Source: Bacteroidota bacterium (GTDB taxonomy: Bacteria; Bacteroidota; Bacteroidia; Bacteroidales; FEN-979). Taken from it: 64,000 nt of DNA. The stretch spans positions 1 to 64,000 of the forward strand of contig JAPLDF010000072.1 of NCBI GenBank assembly GCA_026391835.1, read 5' to 3'. A program made the position numbers and the translations under genes. This document shows, piece after piece, positions 8,162-15,799 of the stretch (position 1 is the stretch's first letter; each line of letters opens with the position of its first letter). The notes under the pieces were generated by a model. It saw nothing but the letters and a program-made list of their open reading frames with translations, ran no database searches and was not told where the DNA came from.

Positions 8162-8755
8162 CTATTGGCGTTTTATTTTACCCTGGCGGCTGGTCGTTTT
8201 ATAGGCCAGTAAACCAACGATCAATGCACCTGCCACGATGGAAAAAACCCAATCGTACCAGTGAAAGAACGGCAGGGCAGTAAGGAATGTTAGCGTACCA
8301 AGCGGCAGCAACAAAACACAATTTGTGATCAAACCGGGATTATAGACAGGCTTCGCGGGTTGAAAAATGATTGTATGCATTAAATTGTTTATTGTTAATT
8401 CAAACAACATCATTGAAAAACCAACCCAAGGTGCAACGTTGTAAAGTAAAGCGCCGATGATGACCATCGGCCATGCAATGATAATGTTTACCTGAAATAC
8501 ATAGCCTTCATCAAGCGGGTAGTTGCGGTCGGTTCCGGAACCAAAAGGCGTTTTTAAATTGAAAAATTCTTTAAAACTTAAAGGGGATAAAACATACTCC
8601 TCAATTTCATGAATCATTAAAAAGGGCAGATGAAGCCATAAAAGAAACTGATAAAAGGTCATTGCATCTCTGAAATAAATCAGAATGACCAATAATACCG
8701 GAGCAATGAACAAATTTGCGCTTTGCCAGAATCGGTTAACTTTTTGAATATTCAT
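8162..8755 (-). CDS. HXXEE-domain membrane protein
   Basis: A 197-residue integral membrane protein with about five hydrophobic segments. The signature H49-E-I-E52-E53 (MIHEIEEYVL) is that of the HXXEE family (PF13787), and a second histidine motif, NNLMHT, lies in a later helix. The family has no established function; the histidines and glutamates may bind a metal. It is a single gene on the minus strand, 57 bp upstream of the large surface protein. The following DNA on its 5' side leads into regulatory gene debris. Confidence 0.75.
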   Translation of the reverse strand: MNIQKVNRFWQSANLFIAPVLLVILIYFRDAMTFYQFLLWLHLPFLMIHEIEEYVLSPLSFKEFFNLKTPFGSGTDRNYPLDEGYVFQVNIIIAWPMVIIGALLYNVAPWVGFSMMLFELTINNLMHTIIFQPAKPVYNPGLITNCVLLLPLGTLTFLTALPFFHWYDWVFSIVAGALIVGLLAYKTTSRQGKIKRQ

Positions 8756-8922
8756 AAAACCTCCTTTTAAGAATTTGAATTTAAAAAAGATGAAATGTCT
8801 TTTCCCGTATAATTCCGCAAAAATAATGATTCGCTGAGGTTTCTTTTCAGACTCAGAAAGGATAAAAAGTCACTTCTTTGTACCACTTTTGAAAAACGGT
8901 ACAAATTTGCAATGGCTGGAGA

Positions 8923-9108
8923 CTATCCGGTGAATTGAGTCGCAAAAGCCCCGGGTGAAATTCCTTCAGCTTTTTTAAATGCGGTAAACAAGGTGTTTTG
9001 CGATGAAAATCCTGACAATAGTCCGATCGCTTCCAGGGTAAGTTCATTGACCTTTCCATCTTTGATCAGGTATTTGGCATTGTTTATTCGCCAATCATTA
9101 ACCAGAAA
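8923..9108 (-). pseudogene. C-terminal fragment of an AraC-family regulator
   Basis: An open frame ending at the TAG at 8923-8925 encodes the second half of an AraC DNA-binding domain: NDWRINNAKYLI, LTLEAIGLLSGF, NTLFTAFKKAEGISPGAF. A stop codon (9109-9111) precedes it in frame, and no sensor or first HTH can be found upstream, so the gene has lost its N-terminus. The break lies about 30 bp from the second att-like sequence, which suggests that the truncation is linked to an insertion there. Confidence 0.7.
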
Positions 9109-9136
9109 TCAAGCACGAGGAAATTTCCCGCCAATA

Positions 9137-9226
9137 AAGTTGCCACAATCGGTGTCAACCCTTCCAAAATAGGAGTAAATCCTATTGACACAGGAGGTGG
9201 TTCGATTTCCTCACAACATCCCACAA
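9137..9226 (+). other. Second, decayed copy of the attR-like junction
   Basis: AAGTTGCCACAA (9137-9148) and a T-loop-like GAGGTGGTTCGATTTCCTCAC (9194-9214) repeat the layout of 4863-4949 with the same 64-bp distance from the arm motif to TTCGA. The 21-bp T-arm region differs at three positions, and ATCCCAC follows. CCA is degraded and no terminator follows. It also contains a strong hairpin, AATAGGA-GTAAA-TCCTATT. I read it as the relic of an earlier related integration, or as a diverged duplicate of the first junction. Confidence 0.5.
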
Positions 9227-9307
9227 CACAATCCCTGAAAACCAAGGAAAATCTATGAAAACCGCCGCTCCTGGCGATTTTTCTTTTACACCCCTTTTCA
9301 CCATTTT

Positions 9308-9520
9308 CCAATCATAACTTCGCAACTGCCGGTTGTAAACTGGTACGACATCATCAGGGAGCAAACCATCGTTGACGCAATCCCTGACCGCAGTGTTAAG
9401 GATGCCCACAGGATCGAGTTTAACGATGAATCTTTGAGAAAAAGATACGGAATGAAAACGGCAATGAACATAATACCGAAAAATAAAGTATACTTTTGCT
9501 TATGGCACTCTCAGGTATGA
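9308..9520 (+). pseudogene. 3' remnant of an IS21-family istB
   Basis: The frame PIITSQLPVVNWYDIIREQ followed by TIVDAIPDRSVKDAHRIEF and NDESLRK matches the C-terminal end of IstB, the AAA+ helper of IS21-type transposition, in which ITSQLPV, DAILDR and HRIEL are conserved. It ends at the TGA at 9518-9520 with an extended tail. The Walker motifs and all upstream parts, as well as istA, are missing, so this is only an IS footprint. It has no start codon of its own. Confidence 0.7.
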
Positions 9521-9761
9521 TAAATCTTAAATCAGGGCTGTTAACATTGGGGGGCAATTTGAAGCGCACAAGAAGGGTTAATTAGAGCGTAAAATCCACC
9601 AACCAGCTGAAGAATTATTTTAAAAAAAATCAAGCTAAGTTTCACCATGGTTATTGTGCGATTTTAGAATTTGATGATGGATAGAAAATTTAAACCGACA
9701 TACTATACTAACACTTACCTGGGAGGGATTGCCTCTGAGATGATTTAAATGTCAACACCTG

Positions 9762-10202
9762 ATGGAAAGCATTCCATCCATTATTGCTGGAAAAACAATC
9801 AAAACTGATGAGTTAAGATTAACTATCGCAGATAAAACCGGTACAATTTTATACATAGAAGACAATGTTTCAAACATCGAATTGATCGAACAAATTCTAG
9901 CTGATCAGCGTTCAGGAATCCAGTTAATTACCACCATCAATGGAAATCAGGCTGTATGTCTGGCAAAAGAATATTCACCCGATTTAATCCTGCTTGATCT
10001 GAACCTGCCTGATATTCATGGCAGTAAGGTACTACAGCTGCTTCTTGCTGAAATACAGACCAGGGATATTCCTGTTGTTGTAATTAGCGCAGATGCCATG
10101 TCCCATCAGGTGCAATTGTTGCTAAAAGCAGGAGCCAGGAATTATTTGACCAAACCTATTGATATTGTCTCATTTTTGAAGGTGGTAGACGAATGGATTT
10201 GA
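9762..10202 (+). CDS. Single-domain response regulator (possibly a remnant of a hybrid kinase)
   Basis: A 146-residue protein consisting of a receiver domain: acidic pocket E33-D34, phospho-acceptor D79 (LILLDLNLPD) and K131 (YLTKPID). The sequence TGTILYIEDNVSNIELIEQIL is typical of the last receiver of hybrid histidine kinases. The first 25 residues match nothing, and no output domain follows. It could work as a stand-alone phosphate shuttle, but its position amid truncated genes makes a surviving fragment equally likely. Confidence 0.6.
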   Translation: MESIPSIIAGKTIKTDELRLTIADKTGTILYIEDNVSNIELIEQILADQRSGIQLITTINGNQAVCLAKEYSPDLILLDLNLPDIHGSKVLQLLLAEIQTRDIPVVVISADAMSHQVQLLLKAGARNYLTKPIDIVSFLKVVDEWI

Positions 10203-10271
10203 AAAAAGTTAATAACTTACAATTAATAGTAAATCATTATAAAATTTCCGCCAAAAAGTAATCATGATTGA

Positions 10272-10673
10272 TTCAGCATCAAAACAGCAAAGATTCTGAT
10301 TGTGGATGATAAGCAATCAAACATTGACATTCTGGAGGGGCTGCTGGAGGAAACGGGATACAAACATTTTAAATCAACCACCGCCCCCCGGTTGGTCCAG
10401 GAGAAACATGCCATGCTGCAAAAAAAGTTGATAAATACTTCTGCAATATTCAATCAGGTTGTCGAACTTCTGCAGCCGGAAACACAAAACCGCAATGTCA
10501 CCTTCAAGATCAAAAAACTGTATAATTGTATGGGCAACGAGCAACTTATCAGGCTGGTGTGGCTCAACCTGATTTCTAATGCAATTAAATATACCGCCAA
10601 GAGCATCAGGCGGTTTTCCCATCGTGGCATCGGCGCCTCGGCATGCGGACTCGAGGCTTTGGAGCAGTCCTGA
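10272..10673 (+). pseudogene. Collapsed receiver/histidine-kinase fusion remnant
   Basis: The frame begins with a receiver N-terminus, AKILIVDDKQSNIDILEGLL, and after about 35 residues runs into the middle of a kinase, INTSAIFNQVVELLQPETQ, then the ATPase N-box, RLVWLNLISNAIKYTAK. The rest of the receiver, including its phosphorylated Asp, the HisKA histidine and the G-boxes after the N-box are absent. The tail after NAIKYTAK is unlike any kinase. Only GTG or ATT starts are available. Internal deletions of a hybrid two-component gene explain it best. Confidence 0.65.
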
Positions 10674-10802
10674 CTTCTGACGCTTCTCTATTTTAATGCG
10701 ATGACATTTTTTAAGTAATTGAATTTGAATGATATAAAATTATTAATTGTTATTTTTACCGCACTAACGCCCATTTTAAATACGAAATACAAATTGTTTG
10801 AA

Positions 10803-10860
10803 TGTGAGATGTGAGATGTGAAATCTGAAATTCCCTTCTCCCCGGAAATTCCTTTTGATC
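10803..10860. repeat. Partial copy of the MITE-like repeat (right end only)
   Basis: The segment contains GTGAGATGTGAAATCTGAAAT and ends AAATTCCTTTTGATC. The end matches the terminal repeat of the elements at 4997-5286 and 24801-24964. No matching left end was found upstream, so this looks like a solo end or a decayed copy. Confidence 0.4.
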
Positions 10861-10948
10861 CGGTATGCCATGATTCATTCTGAGCATGTACGAAGCATGG
10901 TCCTTATTTGGTCCTTATGTGTAGGATAAACGGTAAAACCATGGTGTG

Positions 10949-11030
10949 AGGATGGAGAAGCATGGTAACAGGATGGAAAAGCATGGTAACAGGATGGAGA
11001 AGCATGGTAAACCCATGGAGAAAGATGGTG
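10949..11030 (+). repeat. 21-bp tandem repeat (about four units)
   Basis: Units at 10949-10969, 10970-10990 and 10991-11011 read AGGATGGAGAAGCATGGTAAC with one change each; a shorter, diverged unit follows to 11030. In one plus-strand frame it would encode repeats of NRMEKHG, but the frame has no recognisable protein around it. I treat it as a non-coding minisatellite. Confidence 0.6.
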
Positions 11031-11163
11031 TAAAAATTTTCTTACCACCACATTTTGTGATGATCACAACATATAAATCCTGGATGATTTATTTTCATGT
11101 TAGTGACCGGATGGTTGGCGGGATTGCGACGCCGACTGCATTAAAAACGTCAGCACATATTCA
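11030..11163 (+). repeat. Direct repeat flanking the 1021-aa surface protein, copy 1
   Basis: Two blocks, 11030-11072 (CTTACCACCACATTTTGTGA) and 11080-11163 (GGTTGGCGGGATTGC, AAAACGTCAGCACATATTC), recur at 14531-14571 and 14761-14843 with roughly 85-90% identity. The copies lie on both sides of the gene at 11294-14359. The region 11164-11293 shows no gene. Confidence 0.6.
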
Positions 11164-11293
11164 CAAAAGATGGTGTCGCCATTGCCGTCCAGAATTGCAC
11201 CTGCAACCATATGGTTTAAATCCGGCCGGTGATCTTTGGTACATCATGAAAACTACAAAAGCGGATTTCAATTGGTCAAATTGGCAGACAGTC

Positions 11294-14200
11294 TCAGAAA
11301 TTCCGCACGCAACGCACAGAAAACCCGTGAAATAGCGCACCGCTTATTCTGTATACATTGCTGTAGCCATAATGTAAGTTCCGGCCCCAGGCAGAATAAA
11401 TATCGTACTCAGACGAACTCCACCAGTAGCCGCTATTGCCAAGGTCAAGGTAGACTGATGAACCGTTGCTGTAGCGTTGGCCTGCCGGAACGGCTGAAAA
11501 GCCACTTTCGTTGGTTGCCCCGTAATTAGGTGTGTTCCATAACCCGGTGCCTGCCTGGATTGTGCCGGTAGATTTCATCTTTCCTCCTGCATTTGTTCCG
11601 CTAATACCAGACACTCCACAATTCACAGTCGGATCTAAAAATTGAGTTACGGTACACCAGTCCCCTTCTGTTGGAATATGCCAGCCGGTGGGACATATTC
11701 CCTGAACGCCAGCTGTGGTAGCATATTGCATCATTTCAGTCCATTGGTATAATCCACCGTATATATTGCAATTCGATTCAAGGTCGTTGTAGCAGTATTT
11801 CTCAATTATGCTGTTATTTGTTTGCTCCAGAGCTCCATTTATCCTTGTTCCGATATTCAGGTTTTCTTTGAACCAGCACTGTGGGCCTATTTGAACAGTG
11901 TTGTAAGTTTGGCCACCATAAGATACAGTGGGTGTTCCCGTGCATGGTGCTCCCGGACAGGTCGAAGTAGTTTGATTTAAGGTGACCGGGGTAGAAGTCC
12001 CGCAGGCATTGTAAGCCCAGGCATAGCGTGTGTATGCAGTGGAACAGGCCAGTCCTGTTTCGGTATTGGTTATGGCAGTGCCCATGTCAGTTGCTCCGGC
12101 GTAATTGTTCACCGTGTTCCACTTGTAACCGGTGGCGCTGGCAACGGCGTTCCAGTTCCAGGTGATCTGGGTTGACAATGGCACATGTGTTCCTGCGGTT
12201 GGCGCTGCAGGGGGATTGAGTAATGTTGACTGGGTAAGGGTAACCGGGGTGGAATTCCCGCAGGCATTGTAAGCCCAGGCATAGCGCGTGTATGCAGTGT
12301 TACATGTCAATCCGGTTTCAGTTTTTGTGACGGCCGTTCCCATATCAATCGCATCGGCATAACTATTGGTTGTATTCCATTTATAACTGGTTCCCCAAGC
12401 CACTGTGTTCCAGTTCCAGGTGATCTGGGTTGGCAATGGCACCTGGGTTCCTGCGGTTGGCGCAGCAGGGGGAGATAATGTTGATTGGGTAAGGGTAACC
12501 GGGGTGGAATTTGCACAGGCAGTGTAAGCCCACGCATAACGGGTGTAAGCCGTGTTACAGGTCAGCCCGGTTTCAGTTTTTGTGAGGACCATTCCCATGT
12601 CAATCGCATCGGCATAACTATTGGTTGTACTCCATTTATATCCTGTTGCATCCGAAACGGTATTCCAGTTCCAGGTGATCTGCGTGGCGGATGGTGTGTG
12701 GGAGCCGGAAGTAGGGCTGATCAATGTAGGGGAGCAAGTGATGCAGCGGATGGAATAGCCTGACGCCCTGACGCCGTAATAATTCATGCCACTCCCGCCA
12801 CTGCTGAAGGTCAGGCTCCAGCCGTTCGTCACTGAGGGATAATCACTGCTCCAGTAGTTGCCGTTAACACCCCTGCTGACAAGTGACCCTGTGGCGTCGC
12901 TGAGGGAGCCGGCGGAATGTAACTTGAGTCCGGAGCCCCACGGGCCATTCCAGTTGCCCCATCCTCCGGCATTGTCAACATTATACCATTCAGTATAAGT
13001 AGGGATATGCCAGGTGATGCCTAACTCGATGCTGCACGGGTCGTTTGCTGTTATCCAGGCAGATGGTTCATTAATACCGGTTATCGTCCATGATGGGGTA
13101 ACGGTTAAGCCATCATGCCTGTATCCCTGCTTGCGGTTATACTGCCAATACCAGCCTGCCGAGGCCTCAGTCGCATCATTAACTGAATTTGCCTGGTGAT
13201 CTGATCCTAGGTTGCTGGTAATCCAGCATTTTGATGGTTCTCCGGGAATATCGATCACTGTGCCATATATAATTGTTTTTGTAACCGGAGCAATGGTGCC
13301 GGCCACATGATTTACTGTTATTGAAGTACCGCATGTCCATGCCAGCGTAGATTGTGTTAAGCTCATCGCTACCGACACCCCGCAGTCATTGTATGCCCAA
13401 ATATATCTTGTATAAGCGGTTCCTGGGGTCAGCCCGGTTTCGGTCTTTATAAGGGATGTTCCCATGTCAGTCGCCGAGGCATAAACATTGGTTGTGCCCC
13501 ATTTATACCCGGTTGCACCGGATACTGTGTTCCAGTTCCAGGTGATCTGAGTTGGCAATGGCACGTGTACTCCCGGGGTTGGTACCGGCAATGAACCCAC
13601 AACCAACAACTTACACCAGGAGGTTCCATTGTAGAACTCTATGGCATCTGAATTTAAATTGTAGATTGCAAGTCCATATGCAGGGAGCAGGGCATTACGC
13701 TGATTTTCTGTAAGTCTCGGTATTAAAACACCTTTATTATTCGCCGATACATCGAGGATGGCAGATGGATGGATTGGTGACCCATCTGAATTAATTGTAA
13801 CCCCAATTGGATTTTGGCTGCCTGCACCTCCCGGCACCCCGGTTGATGAGGCACACAACTCCTTCCAGGCATTTCCGTTAAAATAATTGATACGGTTTGT
13901 CGCAACATTATAAAGGATTAAACCTCTCGCCGGTATTGCAATCGAATCAGGAATTGTTCTTGGAATCAGGATGCCCCTGCTGGGATTGTTAACGTCGAGC
14001 ATGGCAGAACCATCAGGTAACGAATTGGGTGAGATATTTATTGAAACCCCTCCACCGGGATGCACCGATCCCGTTGTGACGGTGGTAACTGAAGTTGAAA
14101 TTTGAACCCATTGACTGCCATTGAAATAATTTAAAAGATTTGTGGAAATGTTATAAATCAAAAGCCCGGTAACGGGTGAAGGGATTACATTCCGGTCGGC

Positions 14201-14359
14201 ATTTGAAAGCCGGGGAAATAAAATCCCCATACTGGTTGATTTCACATCAAGCATAGCCGATTGATCAGGATCGCTGCCATCGGCATTGATACCAACCTGT
14301 GCAATTACATTGAAACCTGTAAAAAGGAACAAGAATAAAAATGCACTGACTTTCTTCAT
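11294..14359 (-). CDS. Large secreted surface protein with FISUMP domains and fibronectin-like repeats
   Basis: A 1021-residue secreted protein with a signal peptide (MKKVSAFLFLFLFTGFNVIA). Residues of about 20-240 hold three AMLDV...GILIPR / YFNG-W units, related to the N-terminus of the 5367-8105 protein. Then come repeats of about 75 residues with TQITWNWNTV, GYKW and TETGLTCNTAYTRYAWAY, which look like fibronectin type III modules; they occur once before and four times after a central domain. The centre (about 350-545) and the C-terminus (about 815-1021) are FISUMP-type domains (Fibrobacter succinogenes major paralogous), with YNTVQIGPQCWFKENLN, CPTGWHIPTEGDW, GYWWSSSEY and FSVRCVRNF. I see no type IX sorting domain. 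A cell-surface binding role is likely; the substrate is unknown. Confidence 0.8.
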   Translation of the reverse strand: MKKVSAFLFLFLFTGFNVIAQVGINADGSDPDQSAMLDVKSTSMGILFPRLSNADRNVIPSPVTGLLIYNISTNLLNYFNGSQWVQISTSVTTVTTGSVHPGGGVSINISPNSLPDGSAMLDVNNPSRGILIPRTIPDSIAIPARGLILYNVATNRINYFNGNAWKELCASSTGVPGGAGSQNPIGVTINSDGSPIHPSAILDVSANNKGVLIPRLTENQRNALLPAYGLAIYNLNSDAIEFYNGTSWCKLLVVGSLPVPTPGVHVPLPTQITWNWNTVSGATGYKWGTTNVYASATDMGTSLIKTETGLTPGTAYTRYIWAYNDCGVSVAMSLTQSTLAWTCGTSITVNHVAGTIAPVTKTIIYGTVIDIPGEPSKCWITSNLGSDHQANSVNDATEASAGWYWQYNRKQGYRHDGLTVTPSWTITGINEPSAWITANDPCSIELGITWHIPTYTEWYNVDNAGGWGNWNGPWGSGLKLHSAGSLSDATGSLVSRGVNGNYWSSDYPSVTNGWSLTFSSGGSGMNYYGVRASGYSIRCITCSPTLISPTSGSHTPSATQITWNWNTVSDATGYKWSTTNSYADAIDMGMVLTKTETGLTCNTAYTRYAWAYTACANSTPVTLTQSTLSPPAAPTAGTQVPLPTQITWNWNTVAWGTSYKWNTTNSYADAIDMGTAVTKTETGLTCNTAYTRYAWAYNACGNSTPVTLTQSTLLNPPAAPTAGTHVPLSTQITWNWNAVASATGYKWNTVNNYAGATDMGTAITNTETGLACSTAYTRYAWAYNACGTSTPVTLNQTTSTCPGAPCTGTPTVSYGGQTYNTVQIGPQCWFKENLNIGTRINGALEQTNNSIIEKYCYNDLESNCNIYGGLYQWTEMMQYATTAGVQGICPTGWHIPTEGDWCTVTQFLDPTVNCGVSGISGTNAGGKMKSTGTIQAGTGLWNTPNYGATNESGFSAVPAGQRYSNGSSVYLDLGNSGYWWSSSEYDIYSAWGRNLHYGYSNVYRISGALFHGFSVRCVRNF

Positions 14360-14530
14360 GAGCTGAGAATTTGCTGTGAATTTTATAACAGTATGATATT
14401 TAATCTAATACGACACAATTTTACAACTATTATTTGGTTATAATCTATATTATTATTTATTGAAACAATGTAATCTGGATCTTCTACAGTAGTATTTCGT
14501 AACAAATTCATTTATAATTTCATAGCATCT

Positions 14531-14843
14531 GTAAAAATTTCCTTACCACCACATGTTGTAATGATCACAACATTTGAGAGACTGTTTAAATTTAATCGAT
14601 TGCAAATAGCCTTTAACAAATCAGAAAACAGGAAAAGAAATGTATCAAGAGCAGCCTCCAAGGGGTCGGTGAGAGTTCATTTACAACAAGTTAATCATGC
14701 AAATTATCGCATTGACGACCTGGATATTTCAACTGAAAGATTTTTAAACAGACTAATAATTCTGGATGATTTATTTTCACGTTAGTGACCAGATGGTTGG
14801 CGGGATTGCAAAGCCGACTGACTTAAAAACGTCAGCACATATT
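14531..14843 (+). repeat. Direct repeat flanking the 1021-aa surface protein, copy 2
   Basis: The same two blocks as at 11030-11163, but here they are separated by about 190 bp (14572-14760) with no counterpart in copy 1. A plus-strand frame across this insert has no recognisable domain. The copy lies about 170 bp upstream of the start of the surface-protein gene, so the gene sits between direct repeats about 3.5 kb apart. Confidence 0.55.
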
Positions 14844-15277
14844 CCCCGGCAGGCTGTTCTGATTGAGATCTGTGATTGGTCTTCTGTAAGGATTACTTCT
14901 CTTAATTCGGATGAGGCAAGGTTCGTATTGGTTTGCAATACCCATTTGCCACCAAACCTCCGGCCTTCAACCACCTTTTTCCTGTCAATTTTAAAGGGGC
15001 CCCCTGTTATTTTTAAATACCTCCCATATCCTTTGCAGGTAAGAACCTATACTCTCCCACAATAAACTCCTTAAAATCAATAAAAATCAATAAACACAGC
15101 AGTTCCAGGCGTTTTTCTCATATCCTGCCCAACTGTTTACGTATCAGGCGGAAAATCGGGAGGGGATAACGCCTGCAGATCCTGCTTTGGTTGCCGGCAT
15201 TGTTGGCACAGTGCATCATTTCAAATGTTTATCATAAACACGTCCATCCTGTTCACATAATTCTCAAAACCAACCGA
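14844..15277. other. Intergenic stretch without recognised gene
   Basis: About 430 bp between the repeat and the hydrolase remnant. I see no conserved motif or domain in either strand; it may contain decayed coding sequence continuing from the hydrolase fragment or the repeat. Confidence 0.4.
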
Positions 15278-15560
15278 TTAATCCCATTCTACCCCATGCC
15301 CGGCATTCCTGACAATCCATATCTCTTTTTCTCCTGCTAATTTTGCATAGATCTCTTCAGCCCCTTCCGGAGGTGTGACTTTATCAAGTGCCCCGGTTAT
15401 CATGAAACAGGGTTTATTCACTTTATCAGCAATGTTTATTGGATAATAATCTGTTTTATAGTCAGAAGGCAGATTAACAGCGTGTTTATCCTTTTTAACC
15501 CAATAATCTCTGATGCCTTCATAGTTGGCGGACAATGCCCGGCCTATAAAACACTTTAAA
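15278..15560 (-). pseudogene. C-terminal fragment of an alpha/beta hydrolase
   Basis: The last 90 or so residues of an alpha/beta hydrolase: a lid-like ALSANYEGIRDYWVKKDKH, the catalytic-acid strand CFMITGALDKVTPPEGAEEI and the catalytic histidine in IWIVRNAGHGVEWD. The N-terminal half with the nucleophile elbow (GxSxG) is missing; the upstream DNA to about 15700 only opens in other frames. It is therefore a truncated or frameshifted relic. Confidence 0.6.
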
Positions 15561-15799
15561 TTTTGATTTTGCTGAAATACCGGGTATGATAATTATCGTT
15601 GCCCGTTTCTGATTGTCAAGTACTGCATATTCATGCTTTTGAGGATTTTTCCGGTTTGCCGAAACCCAAACCTTCGGCAAGGTATCCTGGGCAGGAAAAA
15701 CCAATCGTTAAGTTTCAGATATTTTACACTATGTGCTTCCTGGTGTCCTGGAGGTTTTTGATGTTGGCTGTTCGTTTTTATTCACACCAAATCCCGGTG

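Noticed and set aside
9084-9409. Two overlapping minus-strand frames of 75 codons
   Set aside because: They run across the att-like relic and opposite the istB remnant and match no family.
10946-11335. Open frame with repeats of NRMEKHG
   Set aside because: It is created by the 21-bp minisatellite and continues into non-coding repeat sequence.
14561-14785. Open frame of 74 codons within the second direct repeat
   Set aside because: It spans the boundary between the insert and the repeat block, so it is unlikely to be a conserved gene.
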